The translations under genes were made by a program, and so were the position numbers. Below, piece after piece: positions 54,002-62,629 of a stretch of 64,000 nt of DNA. The notes beneath the pieces were generated by a model that saw nothing but the letters and a program-made list of their open reading frames with translations, ran no database searches and was not told the origin of the DNA. How positions within the stretch are numbered: the first letter of the stretch is position 1; every line of letters begins with the position of its first letter. Origin of the DNA: Flammeovirgaceae bacterium. Lineage in GTDB: Bacteria; Bacteroidota; Bacteroidia; Cytophagales; Cyclobacteriaceae. Location of the stretch: positions 27,481 to 91,480 of the forward strand of contig JAIYCV010000046.1 of assembly GCA_027487845.1 (NCBI GenBank). Direction: 5' to 3'.

Positions 54002-55525
54002 TTATCGCAGCACTACACTCTTTTTGGAGGGCCTTGCCTCTCCTCGCCAAGAAAATCCCTTAAGTTTTTTCAGATCTTCTTTTAGTTCATGGGGGGGTAT
54101 AAATGAGGCGTCCGGTTTTATCAGAAAAGTGATGTTATCTACCTTGCCTTGAACAAAATTGATTTTCATGTTGCTGCAGATAATTTTGTTCATACCCATT
54201 GTTTCGGAAACAGCTTTTAGCGAATCCGCTTTGGGTTCGGTCTTTTGAAGCGCATAGTAGATACTTTCACCATTTCCTTGAACAATTACTGACCTTATAT
54301 TTTTTCCATCAAAATTAGCCGTCATTTTACGACCCTTAATTTGGTTGAAGTTTTTCATAGAATCCTGCGATGCCACAAATGAATTTCCTACGAGATATAG
54401 CTTATCAATTTTTTTCTTTTTCAGCAATATCCGAATGGAATCCGATGTCATTTGGTTTTCTTCCGCCCACAATACGGGGTCTTTAAAGAAACGAATAGTG
54501 CTATCTGCACTGCTGTAGGCCAGTGAATCAGCCAACCCCTGCAAATCGGACTTGAAAATTTTGACATGTCGATACGCCAGCAGTCGCTTTTTCTTGGTGT
54601 CTTTATTCTCAATAGAAACGAGGGTATCTGCAGAAATGTAAAGAGTGTCTTGATTGTCTCCCACTTTTGCAGCAAAAGCATGGCCGTAAACTTTTGAAAT
54701 ACCTTTCTTTTTATTGTAATCGATATCGTCTCCGTAAATAATCAGGTTGTCCTCCTTGGAAGTCATCACCACATTGCCTTTGGATTTGTAAGTTTTCTTT
54801 GCGTCATCTATAAAATATTTTTCACCCACAATTTTGAATTCGGGCGTCTCAATTACCCCTTTATTAAGGTTTGAGCTTTTGATTACCGTGTTGTAAGTAC
54901 CGCTTTTGTACACCGCGGAACCACCCTCCTTATCCACTAAGACAGTTGAATCCCTAAAATACACAATTTTAGTTTTTGAGTTGTATTGTAGTGTATCTGA
55001 TTTCATGGTGTAGTCTGGATTTACCACCTCTACATTTTTTTTGAAGGAAGCTAGGTTAGAAGATAGTTGGTAATAACCTTTCGAACTGGTGAGGGTGTTG
55101 ATGCTATCCACCAATTTTCCACCATTAAAATAACGCGCTTCCCCTTTTGGGCGATCATAATCGAGGTTATCGGTATACAGTTTTGCTATTCCCAATTTAG
55201 AAAAAACCACGTTTCTACGCAGCTTTGCTAATCGCCTATTGCCATCGTAAGAAAGACCATTCGAAGTACAATCCACCGAGTCGCCATCGATAATGTGTAC
55301 CCTCCCAAATCCTTCTACGCGGTTTTCAGATCTATACACCCATGCAGAATCGCAGTAAATGGTTGTTGTGTTCTGAATGAGGTGCACATGACCAATTAGC
55401 CGCTCTATGCGCACTCCGTCTTTGATCGATCCCTTAAAATTATCAGAATGCTGAATTCTTACCCTCTTCTGAGCAATTGTAAAAAGTGGGATAAAAAATA
55501 AAAGAAATAAGAAAATCTTCTTCAT
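54002..55525 (-). CDS. OstA/LptA-like LPS transport protein
   Basis: The protein (507 residues from ATG 55525) has a signal peptide (MKKIFLFLLFFIPLFTIAQ). It is built of repeating beta strands typical of OstA/LptA domains, for example VHLIQNTTTIYCDSAW, NVVMTSKEDNLIIYGDDIDY and VKIFKSDLQGLADSLAY. LptA forms the periplasmic bridge for lipopolysaccharide. This version is several times longer than E. coli LptA, as is usual in Bacteroidota. An in-frame start further upstream at 55612 has no signal-peptide advantage and overlaps recN. It is divergent from recN. Confidence 0.88.
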   Translation of the reverse strand: MKKIFLFLLFFIPLFTIAQKRVRIQHSDNFKGSIKDGVRIERLIGHVHLIQNTTTIYCDSAWVYRSENRVEGFGRVHIIDGDSVDCTSNGLSYDGNRRLAKLRRNVVFSKLGIAKLYTDNLDYDRPKGEARYFNGGKLVDSINTLTSSKGYYQLSSNLASFKKNVEVVNPDYTMKSDTLQYNSKTKIVYFRDSTVLVDKEGGSAVYKSGTYNTVIKSSNLNKGVIETPEFKIVGEKYFIDDAKKTYKSKGNVVMTSKEDNLIIYGDDIDYNKKKGISKVYGHAFAAKVGDNQDTLYISADTLVSIENKDTKKKRLLAYRHVKIFKSDLQGLADSLAYSSADSTIRFFKDPVLWAEENQMTSDSIRILLKKKKIDKLYLVGNSFVASQDSMKNFNQIKGRKMTANFDGKNIRSVIVQGNGESIYYALQKTEPKADSLKAVSETMGMNKIICSNMKINFVQGKVDNITFLIKPDASFIPPHELKEDLKKLKGFSWRGEARPSKKSVVLR

Positions 55526-55600
55526 TGAGGGCACAAAAATAGGATTAATGCAGCATTCATTTTTAAAAGGAACTAACAAATCAATTAATATTGTGGCGGT

Positions 55601-57256
55601 ATGCTCAAACACCTCTCTATCAAAAATTACGCCTTAATTCAGCAGTTAGAACTGGAGCCAGATAAATCATTGAATGTGATTACGGGGGAAACCGGGGCTG
55701 GAAAGTCGATCATGCTTGGTGCGATTGGTTTATTGCTGGGAAATCGAGCCGACTCAAAAATGCTTTGGGATGAAAACGAAAAATGTATAACGGAAGCTCA
55801 CTTTGAGCTTAGAGATAGCAAGCTGAAATCGTTATTTGATGCGGAAGAATTGGATTATTACGATCAAACTATCTTGAGGCGCGAAATAGCAGCAGGGGGA
55901 AAGAGTCGCGCTTTTGTAAACGATACGCCCGTCACTCTTGACGTGATTAAAAGAATTGGCAAACGCCTTTTGGACATCCACTCGCAGCACGAAACGCTGG
56001 AGCTAGGCAATAAAGGCTTTCAGATTGAGCTGATTGACAGCTTAGCTGGAAACCAAGACATTAAAACACGTTACGAAGGTGCCTGGAAAAATTATAAGAA
56101 AGCAAAACTAGATCTGGAGACGCTTAAAAGCGAATCGGAGGCTCTTCGGCTGCAATCCGATTTTGTAACTTTTCAATTGGAAGAGCTTACCAAAGCCAAC
56201 TTGCAGGAAAAGGAGCAGGAGATGCTGGAATCGGAACTTAAGATACGCGAACATGCCGAGGACATTAAAGTTCGTTTCAATCAAACACTTGCTCAGCTTA
56301 GTACTGATGAGTTTTCCGTAGCGTCATTGCTATTGTCGGTACGCGGGCAACTAAATCCCGTTGCCAATTTTTCACCAGCCTACTCGAAGTTGGGGGAGCG
56401 TCTTGAAAGCGTTCGCCTGGAACTTCTCGATCTTATCAGCGAAATAGAAAGTGAAGAGGAAAGAATAGAGTTTGACCCCAAACGCATCGAATATGTAAAA
56501 CAGCGATTGAGTCTAATTTATTCGCTGTTGAAGAAGCACCAGGTAAAGGATGTTGCAGCGTTATTGGAGATTAGTTATTCGTTGTCCGAAAAGGCTAGCA
56601 AAGCGTCAAATTTGGATGAACTGCTAAAAAATGCAGTCTCGAATTATAATGTGGCTCATAGCGATGTGCTAACACTTGCTAAGGAATTAAGCGTTTCGCG
56701 CAAGAGCGTGTTTTCACCATTGACAAAAAAGATCGTATCGCTTTTAAAGGAACTGGGCATTGAAAACGCAAAGTTGGAAGTAGAAGCAGCTGATCAACTA
56801 CCTGATTCTACAGGTGCCGATAGCATTGAAATTCTTTTTAGTGCTAATAAGGGTGTTTTACCAAGGCCGTTGGCGCAAGTAGCATCTGGTGGCGAGTTTA
56901 GCCGATTAATGTTTGCTGTGAAATTTGTAATGGCAGAAAAAACTTCAATGCCCACGTTAATACTGGATGAGATCGACAACGGTGTTTCCGGAGAAGTTGC
57001 TATTCAGTTAGGCAACATGATGAAAATTATGGCGAAAAATCATCAGGTTATTGCCATTAGTCACCTTCCACAAATCGCTGCCAAAGCCGACAAGCATTAT
57101 TTTGTATTTAAGGATAACTCGTCTGCCAAAACAGTAAGTCAAATAAGAGAATTGGATGGTCAAGGGAAAGTGTTGGAGATTGCTAAGATGATTGGAGGAG
57201 CGAACCCATCTGCGTTGGCATTGGCAAATGCACAGGAGTTGATCAATTCAAAATAG
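55601..57256 (+). CDS. recN: DNA repair protein RecN
   Basis: RecN is an SMC-like ATPase acting early in double-strand break repair. The 551-residue protein has Walker A GETGAGKS (residues 29-36), long coiled-coil arms (about 155-390), the signature SGGEFSRLM, and Walker B TLILDEIDNGVSG followed by ISHLPQIAAKAD. The length is typical. The start codon overlaps the region upstream of the divergent OstA-like gene, about 75 bases from that gene's start. Confidence 0.97.
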   Translation: MLKHLSIKNYALIQQLELEPDKSLNVITGETGAGKSIMLGAIGLLLGNRADSKMLWDENEKCITEAHFELRDSKLKSLFDAEELDYYDQTILRREIAAGGKSRAFVNDTPVTLDVIKRIGKRLLDIHSQHETLELGNKGFQIELIDSLAGNQDIKTRYEGAWKNYKKAKLDLETLKSESEALRLQSDFVTFQLEELTKANLQEKEQEMLESELKIREHAEDIKVRFNQTLAQLSTDEFSVASLLLSVRGQLNPVANFSPAYSKLGERLESVRLELLDLISEIESEEERIEFDPKRIEYVKQRLSLIYSLLKKHQVKDVAALLEISYSLSEKASKASNLDELLKNAVSNYNVAHSDVLTLAKELSVSRKSVFSPLTKKIVSLLKELGIENAKLEVEAADQLPDSTGADSIEILFSANKGVLPRPLAQVASGGEFSRLMFAVKFVMAEKTSMPTLILDEIDNGVSGEVAIQLGNMMKIMAKNHQVIAISHLPQIAAKADKHYFVFKDNSSAKTVSQIRELDGQGKVLEIAKMIGGANPSALALANAQELINSK

Positions 57257-57625
57257 CTACTTTTTTACCTTCACTACAACGCCATGCAATATCATTCCGT
57301 CCTTTAATTCAAGTTGTTTTAGTTGGCTGGTATCTACTTTTAGTAATATCAATTCGTTATTTTCCGTCCAGCCTTGCACATGATAGCCGGTTGGTACCCG
57401 TTTTTCTTTTGGCTTTATGCCACTTTTAGTTGCGGGTACGATTGCCCAAAAAATGCTTGAGTCCTCGGAGTGACTCATGCGGTATTTTAAATACTTCATT
57501 TTGCCATCGGGGGAGAGAGAATCGCTCAATAAAGTCATTGTTTCCTTTTTGTCTTCAGGTTGGCTCTTGGTGGTACAAGCGGCTGCCGAAATACAACTAA
57601 TAACGATCACAAGTAGTTTTTTCAT
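57257..57625 (-). CDS. small unknown lipoprotein
   Basis: The protein (122 residues from ATG 57625) has a lipoprotein signal (MKKLLVIVISCISAAAC). The short mature part contains MKYLKYRMSHSEDSSIFWA and a C-terminal KVDTSQLKQLELKDGMILH with a VVVKVKK ending, likely a small beta fold. I do not recognise the family. ATG 57634 (three residues longer) is also possible. It ends at the recN stop, convergently, and lies downstream of the SMP-30 lipoprotein gene, possibly in the same transcript. Confidence 0.65.
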   Translation of the reverse strand: MKKLLVIVISCISAAACTTKSQPEDKKETMTLLSDSLSPDGKMKYLKYRMSHSEDSSIFWAIVPATKSGIKPKEKRVPTGYHVQGWTENNELILLKVDTSQLKQLELKDGMILHGVVVKVKK

Positions 57626-57667
57626 AAAGTTCATAATTAGATTGCCCACTGAGACAATTGGTTTTTG

Positions 57668-58657
57668 TTACTTCAATTTCAATCTTAATATAAGCATATC
57701 AGAGGTAATAAACAATGTTTTTCCATCACCGCTTAAGGCACAATTGGAAGTGGCCTCGGGTATTTTTATTCTGCCAACTAGTTTTCCTTCGGCATTAAAA
57801 ATGAACAACCCTCCGGGCCCTGAGGCGAAAATAGTTCCCTGCTTATCGATCTTCATGCCATCGGGGAGCCCTTTTTCAGTTGCGGTCAGGTTGGTAACAT
57901 CATAATATATTTTTCCTGCGGTGATAGCCGAATCTGATAGTTCAAATTTGTACCAGCGCGCTTTTGCAGGATCTGAATTGGCCACAAATAACGACTTTTC
58001 ATCGGGCGACAAAGCAATGCCGTTGGGGCGTGTGAGTGAATCAATCAATAGGCTGACCTTGCCTGCCGGGTCAATTTTATAAACTCCTTGATAAGGCGTT
58101 TCTTTTGCAGGATCGTCTACGTTTTTCACTAACCCATAAGGCGGGTCAGTAACATAAAAGTTTCCCTTAGCATCAACCACTGCATCGTTGGGGCTGTTAA
58201 ATCTTTTGCCATCGTAGCTGTCGCCAATAGTTTTAAAAATGGGTTTAGGATCATTGACAGACGATTCCATCAATGCCAAACGTCTGTCACCGTGCTGGCA
58301 AAGCACCAATTGGTTATTGAAAAGCAGCAAGCCGTTAGAGCCGGGCTCACCCGCGCGGGCGACATTGCCTGTATATCCTGAAGGGGTTAAGTACGTAGTA
58401 GAACCACCTTCTTCTGTCCATTGATAGATTGTGTTTTTCGGCACATCAGAGAATAGAAGTTTTTTTTCCGCATCTATCCATAAAGGCCCCTCGCTCCATT
58501 CATACCCTTCGGCAATGACTTCTAATTTGGCTTCGGGTGAAATAATTTGGTCGAGCGATGGGTCAAGTTTTTCGATTGAACCGATGGTTTTATATTTTTT
58601 CTGATTGGTGCAGCAAATTGATAAAACCAATAAGCTGAATAATAAGACTGACCTCAT
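57668..58657 (-). CDS. SMP-30/gluconolactonase-like lipoprotein
   Basis: The 329-residue protein has a lipoprotein-type signal (lipobox LSICC) and a six-bladed beta-propeller of the SMP-30 type. Recognisable motifs are YEWSEGPLWIDAEKKLLFSD, RFNSPNDAVVDAKGNFYVTD, PNGIALSPDEKSLFVANSD and PDGMKIDKQGTIFASG. These carry the acidic metal ligands E, N and D of the family. Members hydrolyse lactones; the substrate here is unknown. The neighbours give no pathway hint. Confidence 0.9.
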   Translation of the reverse strand: MRSVLLFSLLVLSICCTNQKKYKTIGSIEKLDPSLDQIISPEAKLEVIAEGYEWSEGPLWIDAEKKLLFSDVPKNTIYQWTEEGGSTTYLTPSGYTGNVARAGEPGSNGLLLFNNQLVLCQHGDRRLALMESSVNDPKPIFKTIGDSYDGKRFNSPNDAVVDAKGNFYVTDPPYGLVKNVDDPAKETPYQGVYKIDPAGKVSLLIDSLTRPNGIALSPDEKSLFVANSDPAKARWYKFELSDSAITAGKIYYDVTNLTATEKGLPDGMKIDKQGTIFASGPGGLFIFNAEGKLVGRIKIPEATSNCALSGDGKTLFITSDMLILRLKLK

Positions 58658-58787
58658 ACGATTGGGGTTAAAGTATTTCTAAAATTAGCATTTCCTACGC
58701 AAAAAAATGACTTTGATTGGCCCGAATATTTTTTGTGTTTCTGTCCATCGAAATTTATGGTAAGTTCGCCCTTTCAAATTTTATTCC

Positions 58788-60509
58788 ATGGCTTCGTTAG
58801 AAATACCTGTTCGTCCTGCTCGCCTGTTTGTAACTGAAAACTTTCAAGTAACCACCTGGGAGGAGTTAAAGCCTCTTTTCGATAGGCTGCTTTCCCAAGA
58901 AATCAGGTCGGCTATTGAGTTAAGAAATTGGCTTCGCAATCGGAGTGAGCTGGAATCCATCCTTTCGGAAGATATGGGTTGGCGTTACATTAGAATGACT
59001 TGTTTTACTGAGAACGAGGAGTATCGAAATGCCTATCAATATTTTGTGGAGCACATACAACCAAATATTGCGCCCGTTGCCGATCAACTAAACAAGAAAT
59101 GTTTTGAAAGCCCGTTTTTAGATGAGTTATCAAAACTCGAAGGCTTTGATATCTTGATTCGTAATCTGAAAAAGGAAATAGAGATTTTTAGGGAAGAAAA
59201 TATTCCGCTACTGACTGAAATTTCAACCGATACCCAGAAGTACGCCCAACTTTCGGGTGCTATGATGGTGGTGCTAGATGGAAAGGAAATGACACTGCAA
59301 CAAGCGGCCGTGTTATTGATGTCGATCGATCGCGTGAAGCGAGAAGAAGCGTATCGTGCTATTTCCGTCAGGCGATTAAAGGATAAAGAAGAGTTAGACG
59401 TTTTGTTCTCTAAGCTGATTGAATTGCGCCATCGGGTGGCCTCCAACGCGGGCTTCTCCAACTTTAGAGATTACATGTTCAAATCCTATGGCCGCTTTGA
59501 TTATGCACCGAAAGATTGTTTTAATTTCCATGAGTCAATCGCCCGCGAAGTGGTGCCGCTTCTTAATAAAATATCACAAGAACGAAAAGAAAGCCTGAAA
59601 CTTGATGCGTTAAGGCCTTGGGATAAAGCAGTCGATACCGAAGGAAAGCCACCACTCAGCGCTTTTATTGACGGCAACGATCTTACCGAAAAATCAATTG
59701 AGTGTTTTAGAAGATTAGATCCGTTCTTGGGTCAGTGCCTATCGATAATGAAAGAAATGGGGCACCTCGATTTAGAATCCCGCAAGGGTAAAGCACCCGG
59801 AGGTTACAATTATCCGTTGGGTGAAATTGGTGTGCCATTTATTTTTATGAATGCTACTTCCACCCTACGTGACATGATCACCATTATGCACGAGGGTGGT
59901 CATGCGGTTCATAATTTCTTAACCAAAGAGTTAGAACTAGGAGATTTTAAGAATACTCCCATGGAGGTAGCTGAGTTGGCTTCTATGAGTATGGAACTAA
60001 TCTCGATGGATCATTGGGATGTGTTCTTTGATAACGAGGAAGACTTGAAACGGGCGAAACGTGAACAGCTGGAGGACATTATTGAAACGCTGCCTTGGGT
60101 TGCCACCATCGATAAGTTTCAACATTGGTTGTATGAGAACCCTACTCACTCTCAAGAAGAAAGAAAACAAAACTGGAATCGTATCTTCAATGAGTTTGCG
60201 GATACTGTTACGGATTGGAGTGGACTAGCGGAAGCAAAAGACTACCTATGGCAGAAGCAACTGCATTTGTTTGAGGTGCCGTTTTACTACATCGAGTATG
60301 GCATGGCGCAGCTCGGTGCAATTGCCGTGTGGCGAAATGTTACAAACGATCCTAAAAAAGGACTGGAAGGATATATGAATGCGTTGAAAAAGGGCAACTT
60401 AACTACCATTCCCGAAATATATAAAGCAGCGGGAATCCGCTTTGATTTTAGCAGAGGCTACATTAACGAGCTAATGACTTTTGTGAAAGCGGAGATGGAG
60501 AAAATTTGA
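58788..60509 (+). CDS. M3 family oligoendopeptidase
   Basis: The 573-residue zinc peptidase has the motif HEGGH (H368, E369, H372) followed downstream by the third ligand Glu in MEVAELASMSMELIS. The layout is that of PepF-like M3B peptidases, which cut short peptides in the cytoplasm. No signal peptide is present. Start ATG 58788 gives a normal family N terminus. It is convergent with the marR-type gene, with five bases between the stops. Confidence 0.95.
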   Translation: MASLEIPVRPARLFVTENFQVTTWEELKPLFDRLLSQEIRSAIELRNWLRNRSELESILSEDMGWRYIRMTCFTENEEYRNAYQYFVEHIQPNIAPVADQLNKKCFESPFLDELSKLEGFDILIRNLKKEIEIFREENIPLLTEISTDTQKYAQLSGAMMVVLDGKEMTLQQAAVLLMSIDRVKREEAYRAISVRRLKDKEELDVLFSKLIELRHRVASNAGFSNFRDYMFKSYGRFDYAPKDCFNFHESIAREVVPLLNKISQERKESLKLDALRPWDKAVDTEGKPPLSAFIDGNDLTEKSIECFRRLDPFLGQCLSIMKEMGHLDLESRKGKAPGGYNYPLGEIGVPFIFMNATSTLRDMITIMHEGGHAVHNFLTKELELGDFKNTPMEVAELASMSMELISMDHWDVFFDNEEDLKRAKREQLEDIIETLPWVATIDKFQHWLYENPTHSQEERKQNWNRIFNEFADTVTDWSGLAEAKDYLWQKQLHLFEVPFYYIEYGMAQLGAIAVWRNVTNDPKKGLEGYMNALKKGNLTTIPEIYKAAGIRFDFSRGYINELMTFVKAEMEKI

Positions 60510-60514
60510 GAAGG

Positions 60515-60967
60515 TTAACTTCTACACCGATCGAGTAAGTAGCTGAGTTGGTTAGCTTCGTCTTCGGTTAGTTGCTCCAAAGAACCGGCAAAATTGAAAA
60601 CCTTTCTGTCGATTTTTTGAAGGAGTGAAATGCCTAGATCAGAAATTCCAACGTCAGCTGAGCGCTTGTCGTTTGGGCATTGACTCTTTATTACTAGTTT
60701 TTTTAGAATCATGCGATCCAGTAGGCGAGAAACGTCTGAATTTTTATCCAGCATTCGCGATTTAATTTCAGTGCCCGAAATCTTTGAAGGATGTTGACCT
60801 TTCAAAATTCTTAAGATATTGAATTGTTGGTTGGTCAGTCCATATTCTTTAAAATAATCGCGATGTTTATTTTCTAACCAATTGGAAGTGAAAATAAGAT
60901 TAAGCATTGCCTTTTGTTGGGCACTTTTAAACTTCGTTTGCTTTATCTCTTCTTCTATGGTTTTCAT
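60515..60967 (-). CDS. MarR family transcriptional regulator
   Basis: The 150-residue protein has the winged helix-turn-helix of MarR regulators: YGLTNQQFNILRILKGQ, then the recognition helix in SRMLDKNSDVSRLLDRMILK, and the wing QCPNDKRSADVGIS. MarR proteins bind palindromic operators and release them on ligand binding. The yceI gene upstream on the same strand has a palindrome at its promoter and could be a target (inference). The 5' region carries a 90-bp tandem repeat that reaches the start codon. Confidence 0.93.
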   Translation of the reverse strand: MKTIEEEIKQTKFKSAQQKAMLNLIFTSNWLENKHRDYFKEYGLTNQQFNILRILKGQHPSKISGTEIKSRMLDKNSDVSRLLDRMILKKLVIKSQCPNDKRSADVGISDLGISLLQKIDRKVFNFAGSLEQLTEDEANQLSYLLDRCRS

Positions 60968-60970
60968 GTG

Positions 60971-61150
60971 TTTAAATTAGTAGTGAGACATTAGTATCTA
61001 GACGTGAGACCTGGTACTCATGTTATTTGGTGCAGAGCATCTTAATGGCGATTTCATGCGTTTTAATTAGTAGTTAGATATTAGTATCTAAACGTGAGAC
61101 CGCATAATCATGCTGTTAGGTGTAGAGTTCTTCAATAGCCATTTCATAGG
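60971..61150. repeat. two 90-bp diverged tandem repeats upstream of marR
   Basis: Bases 60971-61060 and 61061-61150 align without gaps. Compare AATTAGTAGTGAGACATTAG with AATTAGTAGTTAGATATTAG, then GTATCTAGACGTGAGAC with GTATCTAAACGTGAGAC. The reverse strand of each copy ends in an ATGAAA, as does the marR start itself at 60967. The repeats lie in the untranslated or promoter region of the marR gene and may contain its operators. Confidence 0.75.
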
Positions 61151-61163
61151 ATGGAAGTTAAAA

Positions 61164-61193
61164 AAAAAGCTTTGCCTAGCGGCAAAGCTTTTT
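61164..61193 (-). terminator. terminator of yceI
   Basis: A perfect 13-bp stem, AAAAAGCTTTGCC (61164-61176) with GGCAAAGCTTTTT (61181-61193), has a 4-nt loop. Read on the minus strand it ends in a run of T just after the yceI stop. Confidence 0.9.
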
Positions 61194-61211
61194 CCGATGA
61201 ATTGCAATGAA

Positions 61212-61781
61212 TTAATTTTTTGCAAATTCTGTATTCGCATTTAGAGTTACTTCATCGCTAACCACCGCTGAAGGAGTTCCTCCACCGACAGTGAAATCGG
61301 AACGTTTAATAACGCCAGCAACTTTAAATCCAGCAATAGTCTTTTTGTTGTAAGGGTGAACAGCAGTTCCGTTGAACGTAACTGTTAATTCAACTGGTTT
61401 TGTTACACCATGTAATGTTAAGTCGCCTTTTGCTTTGTAGGTTTTCCCCTCAACTTTTTTAAACGAGGTGCTTTTGAAAGTTAGCTTTGCGAATTGAGCA
61501 GCATCAAAAAAATCAGGGCCATTTAAATGCTTGTCGCGGCCTTCATTGTCTGTATTTACGCTGGCAACATCTGCGGTCAATTCAATGACCGCATCTGAGA
61601 AATCGTCTTTAGACGAAGTAATGGTAGCGTCAAAGTTTTTGAACGACCCTTCTACTTCAGAAATCAAAAGGTGAGTTATTTTAAAACCCAATTTTGAATG
61701 CGCCTTGTCTAACGACCAAGTTTGAGCAAATACTCCGCCAGCTACAAAAAGCATAGCTGCTAATAGATTAATTTTTTTCAT
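61212..61781 (-). CDS. YceI family periplasmic protein
   Basis: The 189-residue protein has a signal peptide (cleavage near GVFAQ) and a YceI-type lipocalin-like barrel: WSLDKAHSKLGFKITHLLIS, NTDNEGRDKHLNGPDFFDA and GDLTLHGVTKPVELTV. YceI proteins bind isoprenoid lipids in a periplasmic cavity. It has its own terminator and a promoter-like element upstream. The next gene downstream is marR-type, a frequent pairing for YceI genes in Bacteroidota. Confidence 0.96.
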   Translation of the reverse strand: MKKINLLAAMLFVAGGVFAQTWSLDKAHSKLGFKITHLLISEVEGSFKNFDATITSSKDDFSDAVIELTADVASVNTDNEGRDKHLNGPDFFDAAQFAKLTFKSTSFKKVEGKTYKAKGDLTLHGVTKPVELTVTFNGTAVHPYNKKTIAGFKVAGVIKRSDFTVGGGTPSAVVSDEVTLNANTEFAKN

Positions 61782-61810
61782 TTTTTTAAGTGTTTATTTC
61801 ATTTGTATTG

Positions 61811-61846
61811 CAAACATACGCAAGAAATAAATATATGTTTAAACAT
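61811..61846 (-). promoter_or_regulatory. yceI promoter with overlapping palindrome
   Basis: On the minus strand TATGTTTG (61811-61818) matches the -7 consensus TAnnTTTG and lies 30 bases from the yceI ATG. About 17 bases further upstream is the perfect 12-bp palindrome ATGTTTAAACAT (61835-61846), at the -33 position. This is where a repressor would block transcription. A MarR operator is one possibility. Confidence 0.45.
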
Positions 61847-62121
61847 GTAATTAATTTTTTGTTAAATAATTGATAATCAATTATAAATAAATCTACTGAT
61901 TTTATAGAACAAGCCTCTGTTACGTGTTTTCCCCCTTCTTCTATTACCGTGAAAATACATGAGACCACCATCGAGCGTTGGCCAATCAAGTCTGGAAAAA
62001 TGTCGATCTTCCTACTTGTGTATACTTGCTTTTACCAAAGCCTTCGCACAGAACATGACTTCATATAGCTAGTAGCAATAGAAAATAGACTAGAAACGAA
62101 AAAGTGCCTTTTCTTTTAGTT

Positions 62122-62415
62122 TGACGTGTTTTCCTAACGGAACTATCACTCTTGCTAATAGCAAGATATAGTTCTGTCGTTATACTATCTATTCTTGTAT
62201 AAGAAACCCATAGTATTATAATCAAACTATGTGTTTTCGGTAGGAAGCTATCTAATGTTGCAACAAGAATACATGTTCTTTTCACACAACTATATATTGT
62301 CTTATCACATCCATGTATTATCCTCATAGGACTATGTATTTTAGTGAGATTACTATATCGTGTTATGAAGGGACAATCTATTTCCTTAACAGAAGTATAT
62401 CTTCTCATTTTAAAA
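62122..62415. repeat. array of about 14 degenerate 21-bp units
   Basis: Cut at 62122 and every 21 bases, the sequence gives 14 units in exact phase. Nine start with C and most with CTAT. Column counts over the 14 units: A at position 3 in 13, T at position 6 in 13, T at position 9 in 13, T at position 11 in 12, T at position 14 in 12, A at position 21 in 12. Positions 1-9 form the conserved part (CTATVTATT). Positions 10-21 vary but often form an inverted repeat, for example TTCC/GGAA (unit at 62122), TGCT/AGCA (62143), TTCTT/AAGAA (62185) and TCCT/AGGA (62311). The pattern fades left of 62101 and right of 62416. Confidence 0.75.
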
Positions 62416-62629
62416 ACACATCACAATAACGGTAAAGTATATGACTTTGGCACATGATTTGTTTTTAGCTATGCAACGATATAAAAGCTACACTCACTAA
62501 CTCTCCACCACTATGCAAACATCTACTTGCTGACAATTAAATGTTTAACCCGCTTGGCTACCACACATACTGCTTTGAACGATCGCAAAGAAGTTGATCA
62601 GCAGTAGCGAGGCACAAACAATACTAAAA

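Larger units (their letters stand above)
61782..62629. other. 848-bp region without a protein gene
   Basis: This AT-rich interval separates yceI from the fibronectin III gene. Its right-hand part contains the 21-bp periodic array at about 62122-62415; the left part carries the yceI promoter. Open frames on either strand inside it are by-products of the array. Between the array and ATG 62630 no clear promoter or hairpin was found. Confidence 0.7.

Noticed and set aside
61786-61989. A 67-codon open frame on the minus strand
   Set aside because: It covers the yceI promoter, is low in complexity and has no signal or family pattern.
62061-62408. A 115-codon open frame on the minus strand across the array
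   Set aside because: It follows the 21-bp period (seven codons), its amino acids show no plausible protein pattern, and the conserved bases fall at positions unrelated to codon meaning. The plus strand frame has two stops and no ATG.
62122-62415. The 21-bp array as a CRISPR array or plasmid iterons
   Set aside because: The units are not identical, the conserved part is only about 9 nt, no cas gene is nearby, and iterons would be far better conserved and accompanied by a rep gene.
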